A stretch of 64,000 nucleotides of DNA from Polyporus tsugae. Lineage: Eukaryota; Basidiomycota; Agaricomycetes; Polyporales; Polyporaceae. The translations under genes were made by a program, and so were the position numbers. Within the stretch, counting starts at the first letter, position 1; each line of letters opens with the position of its first letter. The notes below the pieces were generated by a model that was not told the DNA's origin, ran no database searches, and saw nothing but the letters and a program-made list of their open reading frames with translations. The stretch covers positions 868,001 to 932,000 of the forward strand of contig JAHRBS010000002.1 in NCBI GenBank assembly GCA_024305745.1, given 5' to 3'. Shown one piece after another: positions 23,938 through 34,719 of this stretch.

Positions 23938-25631
23938 ATGTCCGAGCCAGCAAAGACAGAGGCGGCCCCGGCCACGAAGCCCGAGGAGTCGACCGCCGCC
24001 GCCGACTTTACAAAGTACAAGGTACGTCCAGAGGCGCGCGCCGAGCGGCCGCTTAGATTTTCACTGGCAAGGAAGGGCGGGAGCCGATGACATGCGCACT
24101 TGTACTTGCTCGGGCAGACCGCGGCAGAGATCGCGAACAATGTGATGAAGAAGCTCGTCGGCCTCGCCGTGGAAGGCGCGACGGTGCTCGACCTGTGCGT
24201 CGAAGGCGACAAGCTCATCGAGGCGGGCACTGGCACGGTGTACAACAAGTCCGTCAAGGGCGTGAAGGTCAGCAAGGGTGCGTCATCTTCTCTCGCGTTC
24301 ACGAGTTCCCGTGCGCAGGCTGACCTTCCCATGGTTCTCATGCCCATGTCGATTCGCGATCCGTATGCTCGTCGTGGAACGACGGACCTCTGACATCATC
24401 GCGCATCTCGCACCAAAACGAACGTCGGCCCATCTTGCCCGCCCGCTCGCAGGCATTGCGTTCCCGACGTGCGTCTCCGTCAACAACACCGTCTCGCACT
24501 TCTCCCCGCTTGAGTCCGACCCCTCATCGGGCCAGGTGCTCGCCAAGGGCGATGTCGTCAAGCTCCACCTCGGCGCGCACATCGACGGGTACGCCGCTGT
24601 GAGCGCCGAGACACTCGTCGTCGGTGCCACCCCCGACGACCCCGTCACCGGCCGGAAAGCGGACGTCCTCCAGGCGGCGTGGCACGCGGCCGAGGTCGTC
24701 CAGCGCCTCGTCAAGGTGGGCAACAAGAACTGGACGGTAACTGACGCGGTCAACAAGATCGCGGCTGCGTTTGACTGCAAGCCTATCGAGGGTGCGTAGT
24801 TATCGGTCGTATTTGACTGTTGTCTAGGGACATCTGAGCGTGAACTGACTTGAGACATCGTAGGCATGCTCTCGTGCCAACAGACACAAAATGTGATCGA
24901 CGGCAAGAGGCGCATCATCCTGAACCCTGTATGTCTGTTGATCATACGGGGATATGCTCCTGTTGACGTCCGTACAGTCTGAAGAGCAGAAGAAGGGCTT
25001 CGAGAGCGTAACGTTTGCTGAGAACGAGGTGTGGGGTATCGATATTCTCGTTTCCTCTAGTGAGGACGGCAAGGTGCGTGATGCCCTGGTTTTGTTTTTC
25101 GCACTAAGCCTGACTTTGTGCACGATCAGGCTCGTCTCGAGGAGTCAAGAACGACGATCTACCAGAAGGAGGCGACCGTGACGTATCAGCTCAAGATGAA
25201 GACGTCGCGTGCGGTCTTCTCCGAAGTGCAAAAGAAGGCAGGTGCCTTCCCCTTCAACATCCGCTCTCTGGAGGACGAGAAGCGTGCACGCCTCGGTCTC
25301 CAGGAGGCGGTACAACATAGCCTCGTCAAGCCATACGAAGTTGTGTGAGTTACGTGATCCGATCCAATCCTGGCAGCTTCCTCACGCCAAGCTTGGTAGC
25401 TTCACCCCCGCAAACACTTTCGTTGCCGCGTTCCACTTCACGATCGCGCTCCTTCCTGGTGGCCCTACGATGATCACCTCTCCACCGGTATGGTACAAGC
25501 CCGAGCTCGTGAAGTCCGAGAAGTCGCTGGAGGATGCAGAGTTCAAGGAGCTCCTGACGAAGCCTTTGCGCGAGAACAAGAAGGCGAAGAAGAAGGCGAA
25601 GACGGAGGGCGAGGATGCCAAGGCAGAGTGA
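23938..25631 (+). CDS. EBP1/PA2G4-like protein (methionine aminopeptidase fold)
   Basis: ATG 23938 (MSEPAKTEAAPATKPEES). Exons: 23938-24021, 24118-24277, 24453-24791, 24864-24928, 24978-25073, 25130-25344 and 25400-25631. The product belongs to the proliferation-associated 2G4 / curved-DNA-binding Cdb4 group. Motifs are YKTAAEIANNVMKKLV, GIAFPTCVSVNNTVSHFSP, GDVVKLHLGAHIDGY, MLSCQQTQNVIDGKR and FTPANTFVAAFHFTIALL. The tail is Lys-rich (KKAKKKAKTEGEDAKAE). These proteins have the M24 pita-bread fold but lack the aminopeptidase metal ligands. They bind rRNA/ribosomes and nucleic acids and influence growth; that is family knowledge. Length (about 390 residues) is normal. Its 3' end lies about 105 bp from the converging PCC1 gene. 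Confidence 0.9.
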
Positions 25632-25736
25632 TTGTCCCCGGCCGCGGGTCGTCTTGTCGCGCGCGCGTAGTGTAAGAAGAGCAGAATCACAAATGCATCA
25701 TGTAGCACCATGTAGCATCAAAGGACTTTGTGTTTG

Positions 25737-26150
25737 TCAACTCGAAGTGAAGGGCGGCGCCGGCACGCGTTCTGCATCCTCTCCGAACTCTCCGATCGTC
25801 CGTACGACGAGGTCGACATTCTCGAGGAAGGCATTTGATGTCAGCCGCGCCAGTCGTACGGTCAATGTCGTGAACGTCCTGTAAGATGTCAGTCAATATT
25901 TTGTCGCCGCAAGAACGAAAATATGTATTCCGTACGCGACGAGCTCTGTTCCTTCTACCGATAGCGTTCTCTTCACCACATCTGGCTGCAATTCCCGATC
26001 AACCTCGATGACCTGCTTGGCAATGTTGGCGTGCTTGTCGGAGGCAAATGGGATACGCATTGTGCTTTTGAACGATATCTGAGTATCATACGGGGGATAC
26101 ACACAACTGTCTTACACGGTGTCCCATTGTGTTTCTGGTGTGGTGGCCAT
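25737..26150 (-). CDS. PCC1: KEOPS/EKC complex subunit Pcc1
   Basis: Minus strand with exons 26150-26118, 26078-25936 and 25878-25737. The protein of about 105 residues carries the Pcc1/CTAG signature: MRIPFASDKHANIAKQVIEV, LQPDVVKRTLSVEGTELVA, then TTLTVRLARLTSNAFLENV and LVVRTIGEFGE. Pcc1 dimerises and scaffolds the KEOPS complex that makes t6A in ANN-decoding tRNAs and also affects telomeres and transcription. The first exon (MATTPETQWDT) is inferred from an in-frame but very short intron of 39 nt (26079-26117). If it is not used, translation could begin at the internal ATG 26060. The core domain is clear either way. Confidence 0.82.
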
Positions 26151-26692
26151 GACGTGGTGGTGGTACGAATCCAAGGGATGTCTAACCGAGATCCATCCTC
26201 GATCGCGGTGTGGCTGGCCAGGGTCAATAATGGGTAACTTGGCTATTCAACACTATCCACCTAACCATGACGCCCCTCATAGACTTATGTACCCGGACAT
26301 TATTTTACAGCACTACCGCTACACCAGAATGCAGGCTTCGTAGGTGAGAGCATGTGCACTTCCTGCGAATATCCGGTCTGATAACCTAATAGTGGCAGGC
26401 GCCGTCGCGTTATAAATGAACTACAGCCTCGCGCGGCGATTTGACAAGATATCAGGATAGAGGCTCATAGAGCTGACGACCTCGTTGTGCGGGTAGATAT
26501 CGGTGGATATCATTGCAATTCTACATAGTCATCAGGATAGCGGGTTCATGCCCCCGCACTGCCAGTGGGAATTCGAGGAAAAGGCGTGGCACTCCACTGC
26601 ACCGTCCACGTGTGAGCAGCTTCTTCCCTTTCCCTGCCTTCTCACCCTTAGACTTTCCTCCCTGTTTTCTTCTCACTAGTGGTGTAGATTCT
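26151..26692. other. intergenic
   Basis: About 540 bp separate PCC1 and the APH-family remnant, containing both upstream regions. It is AT-richer than its surroundings. No gene or repeat is recognised. Confidence 0.45.
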
Positions 26693-28184
26693 ATGTTCAA
26701 GCTCAGTGCGGGTATACGACAGAGCGTTCATAACGCTTTGGGCTCAGAGATCCAGGCGATCAGACTAGTAGCAAAAGGTACTTGCGTCGGTAGCATCGTG
26801 TCGGCGACTGCGTGGTGACTTTCCATTTGCAGACGAGTTCACTGCGGTGGGTAACCCCAGACCGATAGCGTGGCCGATATCTTATCAACCCAACTAGACC
26901 TACGACATCGGCCTCGCGGATGCTCGCCAGGGGTTGCTGCGTTTGCCTATTTCTAGTGGTAACGTTCCGTTTGTAGACGCTGAGGCGAGTTCTATTGCTC
27001 ACTGTGGTATCGCAAGCACTGACAAATGGGCAGGTGGCTGCCGTCAAGTATCTCGCAGATCACTCATCGATAACCGTTCCCCCAGTCCTTGCTCACACTC
27101 GTGAGACGGGTGGAGATCGTGGCGCTCCGTGCTATGCGTTGTTCCAGAAGGTCCGTCGGCCACGATTGTATCCACCACCCGCTCCAGCTTAACGACTCGC
27201 AGCCGTCAGGTGTCTGCCTCGAGAGTGTCTTCCCAAGTATAACGCCGTTCCCACAGAACATAGTCATCACCACGATTGCGAAGTGGATGGTCGGTCTGTC
27301 TGACTGTCGGTTCAATGCAATCGGCAGTCTTAGCTCCGACGACGCAGGTGGTAATCGAATAGTGCCCGTGGTCATGAAACTATTCTACGCCGATGGGAGA
27401 TCCAAACTCACGCTGGCCCGCGGGCCGTTCGAGTCAGCAAAGGCTTACTACGGATCATGTGCCCTACGGGAACTCGATTCAGCCAGAACACTTTTTGCGT
27501 AAGACGCACCTGCGTCGTATCAGCACCAATTCGAAGACATCCGGCTCATGGTAGAGCGGATAACCGGACTCATGTGCGACCTGATGAATCGTTGTCAAGG
27601 CCTAGACGAGGACGACCCGGAGATGGCCCCCTTTTCGTTGGATATCCACGAGATAGGGCTGAAGAACATCTATGTCACTCCAGAAAACCACACCTATGTC
27701 GTGCGTATATGTTTGTCGGCGGAGGTTAATGGGTTTGACCCTACGTCTCAATCAGCTTTCTGTGGTGGACTGGCGGTTCGTGAACACAAGGCCATTGTGG
27801 TGTCATGTCCGCCTATCTTCGTGGATGAGCCCTTCCATGGCGTCGGAAAATGGGGACAATGCCAAGTTCGCAGGTTGCCCGAATCGCGGGAAGTAATTCA
27901 CCGTTCCTGCGTTCATTGGCCGCGGAAGACACCCGCTCTATCCTCGACTACCTCTCGACATATGATGCGTTCCGGGACGGCTTCCTCATCCTGTCTGACC
28001 TTGAGAATATGTGAGCGCCATATTTCGGGGCATCGCACACGGACGCTCATGCATTGATTGTAAAAACAGATCGGCCATGCTGTCCGGTCATGAGGATGGA
28101 CTCACCGCGCTCCTCGACCCGTCCACGCTGCCGAGGCGGGCCGCACGCATCAACCTGCTTACGCGGGGGTCCAATGCGCCATGA
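26693..28184 (+). pseudogene. fungal APH-like (aminoglycoside phosphotransferase fold) kinase gene, decayed
   Basis: Exon-like blocks follow the fungal APH-family order: MFKLSAGIRQSVHNALGSEI (26693), YDIGLADARQ...DAEASSIAH (about 26900-27010), VAAVKYLADHSSITVPPVLA, a clean intron near 27150-27203, then SGVCLESVFPSITPF, IAKWMVGLSDCRFNAIGSL and ALRELDSARTLFA. There the frame meets TAA (27500-27502), while the same frame continues with DAPASYQHQFEDIRLMVERI, so one codon has become a stop. Downstream the homology (VVDWRFVNTRPLW, PIFVDEPFHG, DNAKFAG, LPESREVIHRS, FLRSLAAEDTRSILDYL) is spread over three frames without splice sites. A nonsense change plus several frameshifts make this a pseudogene. 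The intact family are kinase-fold proteins of unknown substrate, expanded in Agaricomycetes. Confidence 0.82.
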
Positions 28185-28621
28185 CTCCCCCGCGGAACTC
28201 GGTCTTGACATCTGTGCGGGACGACGGTGCGGAAAAGGAAACGGCTTCTGGTGGCCCCGTCCTCGTTTCGTAGCGTTGCCTCCCACATTGGTGCCGCCGG
28301 GTCGTCGAATGCTGTAGTGTGACGCCCGAGAAGCGATCCGGGAATACTGGTGGAATCCATGCAGCTGCGGCGTGTGTATACTATACTATATACGGAGCTG
28401 AGAAGTACAACTTCACGGTCCCTCGGCGCGCTTGAACTAGACTCGGCACGGCTTCGCTGGGCTTCAAGTTCAAGTTCGCGTACTGCAGTCCCAACCTATC
28501 ACGTCAGGAACGTACCGCATCGGGCTGCCTTTGTACAATACAAGGTTCCGTCCATAGGACTTAGAGTTATGGGAGGGGCACGGAAGGACCACTAAGTTTA
28601 TAAACGTAAATGAGAATGTCG

Positions 28622-30873
28622 TCACGGTCGCGTCGCTAGCATACAGGGACAAATGCCTTCAGGGGCGAGAGAAGTTGTTGCAATGATCCCGCCCTTGTGT
28701 GTGTCTTTGCAGAAGACCAAGTCCGGGAGACTCGCGGGCCGCTGTGCGTATGTCAGCCTGGTGGCAGGAACGTAATGAGAAGAGGGTCGACTAACTGAAA
28801 TCGGTCTATGACTCCCATTCCGCGGCGTTGGGGTATACGAGGCGGCAAGTATGGAGCCATTGGACTGAACAGATACATCAGGGACGGAAGAAAACATCGC
28901 AGTGTCGAACTGGGATGCTTCATGCTCGGGAAACAGGGACCTGGCGTTGAGGCACGCCATGAAGGAGTTGGCGTAAACTGTTTGAATCCTATCAGTGCCT
29001 TTCCCCGAACGAGGCGAGAGATCTACATGCCTTTGCCCATGATAAAATCTGCCATTATGAACCATGCCGTCCACGGCAAAATCATAAACTAGATGGATCG
29101 TGAGAATAGCTTCAAAGTCAAGTGGGAACGAGGATACGCACGATGACGAGCCGAGCTATCGCAGCTCCCCTGAACGCTAGATAAGTTTCAGCTGGTATCA
29201 ATGACGGCGGCAGGGACTTACGAAATAAGGATGCAGCGGTTAATGAGCAGTGTCATGACTTGATAGAGCAAGGAGCATAACCCGGGGCGCTTGCTGAACA
29301 TGGACAGGTTATATGAGCCTTGGGGCATATAAACACGACGGAGAGACTGTTATACATACCCATCCCACTCTGGACTTCGCCCTCGGGACATCGAGGTCAG
29401 AGTACCAGCAAGGAAGAGATCTGACGTGACAGCAAGGACCATATATGGTAACGTATCCGAGGACTGCGAGTATTCCGTCCGTGCTTAGTGGCCGTTGGGC
29501 GATTCAGTACACGGAGAGATGCCGCAACGCACCCCCAGCGATGCTAAAGAATCCAGAGAAGAGCTGTCTTGTGTGAGCTTCCTATACCATGACATACACA
29601 AATTATGAAAAGCTTGCCTTTGAAATGTCCTTATGACTTTAACCATGGTTTCTGCGGGGAATGTGGGGAAAAACACAATTGATGACTGCATTACCGTTGA
29701 CAAGGAGATCATACGAACGGGCACCAAGGACTAAGTGGGCGAAAACAAGGAGGGTCTATGCCATGTCAGTACATCTTTAATGGATGGTTTGGCTCACTTT
29801 ACCATGATCGTCGGCAATGATAACCTTGCGAAGCGTGTTTGGCATACTGCGACGGGTGGTGTCAGCTGTACGTGAAGGTGGAACCAAATGATGGCCGACA
29901 TTTATAGATTCGCTTTATGAAGAAGCTGAGACAAATAAGCCACAAATAAGCAGGAGGTAATGCAATGCCTACCACTGAACCACAGAGGCTACAACAAGCT
30001 TCAGAATAGTGAGTTTGCATGGTGATTCGACATCACACCACGCTACATCACGGTCAACGTACATTGAGCACTGCCGAAGCCTATTCTCATGTTAGCGGCT
30101 GGAATTCTGAGGGCTACAGCACTTACACAAAAAGACCTGGTGTCCGTTGTAGTCAGCAATGGGAAACCGTAGATTCGACACCGACCTACCGCTTAGCGAA
30201 GGCTACACGTTGCGTATTCATGTCGGCCGTTAGATTGCTAGAGACCAGACTCCACTGTGTTTCTGTTCAGTCGGAGGACATGTCTCGGAAGCGATCCACT
30301 GACCGCCCAGTAGTACAAGCCATGGCACACTACCAGCCATTTACGATGTTTATAGATTGAGCGTACAGAACGCTGAGCAAAGAATACGATAACGTACCCA
30401 AGATGACATTGGCGGAATCCAAAACCCTGGTCGCTGCATGTAGGGGAGGTTGTTACATGGTATTACGGGAAATACTTACCACACGAGCATGACCTGTAGG
30501 ACCGCCACGAACGATTAACGACCACCTGCCGTCTAACATGCGGGGGACTCACCCAAATCTTGACCTCGGCAGCATCTCGCGGAAACCGCATCAGGTACAC
30601 ATATGCCTATACAACACATGCCAATCTCAGCACCGCATTCATAGACTCCGGGAGAAGTCCCCCTACCTGCAGCGTGCTGATTCCATACAAACTGGGAAGC
30701 CAGAAAAGAATCAGCCCCCTTTCTCTGAAGTGAATGAATACCGACAAGGTTGAAATCATCTGCCCGATGAGAAGAGCTCCTGTGTGGCAAAGCGTGTCAA
30801 GATTGTTGGCAAACTGTCAGAAATGTGTCGATGCCTACTGACCGAGGTTGTCATCATAGTGGCGCAGCGGCAT
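28622..30873 (-). CDS. DUF6534-type multi-pass membrane protein (middle uncertain, possibly degenerate)
   Basis: Minus strand. The start (ATG 30873, MPLRHYDDNLG) splices to ALLIGQMISTLSVFIHF (30779-30667), AYVYLMRFPRDAAEVKIW (30606-30553) and VMLV/WVLDSANVIL. These match the first membrane segments of the basidiomycete DUF6534 family (NTLGALLIG, TLQT-YVYF, WVLDT-H). Near the other end FMILPWTAWFIMADFIMGK (exon 29088-29031) joins VYANSFMACLNARSLF (28977-28622), the family's last membrane segment and its VYxNSFLAxLNAR motif; a polar tail of about 110 residues follows. Function of the family is unknown; it is thought to be integral to membranes. Between about 29100 and 30380 I cannot build a continuous open chain of exons: HGLYYWAV and other pieces are seen but stops interrupt them. 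This could be a decaying gene or one with exons I failed to resolve. Confidence 0.5.
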
Positions 30874-33800
30874 AGAAGAAAGACTACTTGAGAACAGCGA
30901 GGACGAGAAGACCGCGGCGAAGGCGGGTTGCAAGCAAACGAGGCCAGACAAAAGTTTATTCCGAAAGGAAACCTGGAGGTTCGAACAGTTCAATCGGTGC
31001 TCGGCAAGCAAGGGAGGAAGGGCCAAGAAATCACCAGTCTCCAAGTTCGCCTAAGTACGAGATATATCCGACCACGAGCTCGTGCACCCACACCCACACC
31101 CACGGCCGCGAACGAGAGCGCCACTCGCGAGATGTATGCAAGATACACCGAGCCCGGCGCGCTGACTAGATCTTCCTCCACCCCACGGCCTGTAAAGTCT
31201 CCTGTGTCGCGACCTCTGGGAGCGGCCACCCGCGTCAGATAGATTTCGACGTGAGTCCACTGCGCAAGGTGCGAACGACGGGGCTGCTCGAGGCTGGCTT
31301 CCCAAGGCACTTGCTCCGCTGTATACACTGAATGGTGGGAATGTCTGCGCCTGTGCCTGGGGAACTTAGAAGACGCAAGCGGATGCGCATGCAGATCTTC
31401 CTCCCAGATCTTCCCTGATGTCTTACGGGAACAATCGTCTGCAGACGATTGGGCCAGTGTGATTGGAAGACCGGCAAGGCGAAGAGGTGGGAATCCCGGA
31501 GACGGTACTTAGCAACCGCTCCAAACTACACCCAATTCACAACACTACTGAAGGGGGTAAAATGTCCGCCGTCGTGCGCGATGGTGCCAAGGTAGTGAGA
31601 AACGCGCACCTCTTAGCTCCCGCTGTATACTGTCTAGCTTGCACTCTCCGAAGCTCCTTAGCTCCTGAGTGAGGAGCGAACGGCGGAAGCGTGGTTACAA
31701 GTAGCAACGACCGAGGGGCGCGCTGGCAAGTGCGGGCCAGGACTCGCTCGCAGCGAGCCATTTGACCTGGCTTGCGTAACCACGAGTCCAATCGTCACAG
31801 GGAAACAAGTTAGGCAGGGGACGTCTTCTGTAGTGATCCAAGCAAGTCGTTTACTTCGAGGCATATATAAAAGCCCGTAGGTGACGAGGAGGCAACAATC
31901 TCTGGCAAGGCAAAATGTGGATCAGATCAGCACCGATGAAGAGGCCAGCGAGGTGATAACGTATATTCACAAACCTCATGCACAGTCGACTCAGTACGTA
32001 ACTGTACGCCTTCGGTTTTGGAGACTGCTGTAGTCGCGTACCTGCTCGCAACCCTTTGAGCTGGATACAGACGTAATCTTGGGCGCGGGCCGACCACGAA
32101 CTCCCGACTTGCCAGCCACCGCGGGACTCGGGCTCTGCTATCTTCGTGCCGTGCATAAATAACCATCCTAGGAAACGGACCGGATCGATGTCAATGCAAG
32201 CCCCGGGTCCCAAATCTCGCAAACCTCGTACCCAGTTAAGATTTCGTCCCGCCGTCCTGGAGCCGGGTGGACGCAATTTCAGCAGATCTGGCTTAGCCCG
32301 AGTTAACAATACACAACTCGCACCACTTTCGTTCGCACCCCGTACCCCGCACTGGCACCGCACCAAGCGGTGATCCCGAATTACAATGCCCCTCAGGGAG
32401 GATCGGAGAATTTTTCGTGCGCGGGACCGCGCCTCCGAATGGAGCAACAGGGTCGTAGGCCGAAATTGGCATGTTCCGTGAACACAAGAGCAAGGAAGGT
32501 TCGTACCAAACCCGTCGCACACGCGGCCCGCGCATGGTCTTGGTATGAGACCAGAGAGCGAAGGCCGTCCAGCTGACTTGGTGCTAGACACGCTAGCGGC
32601 TCTGACCTCATAGGCTCATCCACGATACGTACGGCCGCCGCGCGCGCGAGCGTGGTCACGGCAACTCGGACGGTGTAGACGTCCCATGTCCCATGTCTCC
32701 CCCATATCACGTGCAGAAACCAATGTTTACACCTTGCCAGGCACATCACTTTTAGCGGGGGGAAATGCTGGTGATGGGCAACCCCGCCATCGACAGCGTC
32801 CACGCTTATTCTGGGCCATGTGACTTGCCGCTCGTAGACGAGCCCTCGCCGAATGTTATCTTACCGACTCTTGCCAAGGACGTTTTGTCTTGACTGCTGA
32901 CTCTCATCGTCATCTCCGTGCTATTCTTGACTTCCTGATATATGCTAGGCGACCTAATCGCAATCGAGAGGTCAACCCGATCAAGCTCGGCAATTTTCCG
33001 GTGGCTGCTCGATGGTAGCAGAACTGCACTCACGGCAGTTTGGGTCTCATGAGGCCCATGGGACTACTAGAATTGCAAAATAGGTCATCATGTATATTTC
33101 AGTCATTCCGTGCAATACAACGCCAGTTCATGGCGGCCCTGTCGCTCTCCACGGGGGAGATACGGCCGAGGAGCGCTTGCGCCTCGCCCAACTGGGTTTC
33201 CTTTCTCTCCGAGGCCGCTCTGCTATAGAGTGAGGTCGCATCTGGCAGATATATCCATTGTATATATCTCTGTACTTATGCATTTATTGTGACCTCATTC
33301 ACGCATTCCGTGGCTTCGTTGTGTCCTGTACTCAGCTTACGGTGCCACCTCGCGCTCCGCCTGGGCGGCCTGGCAGTCGCACTTGTTGAATACAGTCCCT
33401 CTATTGCTCTCCTGTTAAAAAACCTCAATTGAAACTTTCAGCTTCGCTTGGCAATTACAACCCTTGACTTTATTCCACCCTAGGTCTCGGTTTCCTTCTA
33501 TTACATGTTCACCAGCCATACTTCGCGGTGTCTCAATGAGCGCTTGTCTCTATTACTAAGCATCTTCGACTCTTTAGACGCTATACAGATTGTCCGATAT
33601 CTCGCGTTTGCGCAATATTCATGCCATGAATCTTTCACATGTAGGTTGCATAGCACATTGTGAGTAAATTCTCCGTGAAAAATGTCCACCTGCAGTACCT
33701 TATTAAATAGATCAAATTTCTATCTCATTGACCGCACGAAGGATTTCATATTTCTCACGGAGACCTTCATAAGTGGGTCCATACAACGTTATCCTCCAAA

Positions 33801-34719
33801 TTTCAGCGTGACCGGAGCATCCAGAGTGGCCACAGAAAGTGCACTACCATTCCCATTCGGCCTTCAGCCACAGGATGTCGAGCCGAATGCTAGTCGACGC
33901 GTAGATATGTCAGAGAGCCGGAACGGTAGACTCTCGGTCTCGACGCCGAGCCCAAAAATAACGCAGCCCACCTCTTGGCATACCTCGGCCTCTGTACCGC
34001 CGAATGTTATCTGTCTCGGATATAACATCTGGGGGATGAAGCGCCCATTTGGCGCTTGGACGGCGCCTCCCTCGCCAAAGCCGGGCGCTGCCCATCACCA
34101 GAAATGCAAGGATATGGCGTGACGTACCGACCTGCGCATGCGACGGGATGAGAAAGGCTATCGGGACATCGCGAACCTGCTGCTTCGCGATAGTCCCCAG
34201 GTGGCAAGCATGAAAATGGTTGACACCGAATTTGCGTCTTGCAGATGCTGGGGTCCGAGCTGCTCTGCTGCTGGGATGACAGGGTCGGTCGTGCGGTGGC
34301 GGGCGGATGGGTCGGGTCATTGAGAACATTTCATGGGGGACGACTACATATGTAACACACAAGCCGTAACACATAATAAAGGTGGCGAGAGGGACGGGAC
34401 TGAATATAGCGATATATGGGAAAGCAATCCAGGAAAGGACGACGTCGAGACAAATCAGGGATGGGAGAGTGGGTACTGAGTTCCTTATGGACACAATGTA
34501 TCGCGGGGAGGAGAGGTGGGAGAGCAGCGAAAGAGGGGAGCCAGAGTCTGATTCGGATTGGGAGAAAAAGCAGAGGGAGGGGTGAGGGGTGATACGGCGG
34601 CGCGTCATGTGGACTGCGGGCAACCCAGACACCCAGGAGTACGTACCTAAGCTATCGTGAAAGAGGATTGGATACCGGGAGGAAATAAACAGAGCCGTCC
34701 TCAGAGTACGGGGCCATCG
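30874..34719. other. 3.8-kb stretch with no recognisable gene
   Basis: I found no protein family, transposon domain, LTR pair or RNA gene on either strand. The longest open frames (about 31851-32591 and 33910-34632, minus strand) have no motif I know and no convincing splice structure. There is a short cacccacaccc run near 31085, a perfect 20-bp palindrome at 31432-31451 and an inverted pair cgtggttac/gtaaccacg around 31690-31785. It may be an old, eroded insertion or simply long intergenic DNA. Confidence 0.4.
31432..31451. repeat. perfect 20-bp palindrome
   Basis: The sequence caatcgtctg is followed directly by its reverse complement cagacgattg, with a ctgcag centre. A perfect 20-bp palindrome without a loop could be a binding site for a dimeric protein, or chance. 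It lies in gene-poor DNA and is not close to a start codon. Confidence 0.6.

Noticed and set aside
27100..27210. Frameshift in the APH-like gene between QKV and the next block
   Set aside because: A 54-nt intron (gtccgt...tcgcag) joins FQK to PSGVCLES in frame, so this is ordinary splicing and not a lesion.
27495..27530. The TAA at 27500 lying in an intron (gtaaga...atcag)
   Set aside because: The segment would be only 25 nt and would break the frame of the well-matched sequence that follows.
31084..31103. cacccacaccc run as an internal telomere-like repeat
   Set aside because: Only three units and not the usual fungal TTAGGG type; too short to claim.
31851..32591. 246-codon open frame on the minus strand
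   Set aside because: No start context, splice structure, domain or family pattern. Amino-acid composition (Arg, Leu, Cys and Ser scattered) looks like random GC-rich sequence.
33910..34632. 240-codon open frame on the minus strand
   Set aside because: A hydrophobic stretch is present (about 34340-34450), but no conserved motif or exon partner. Length alone is not enough at this GC content.
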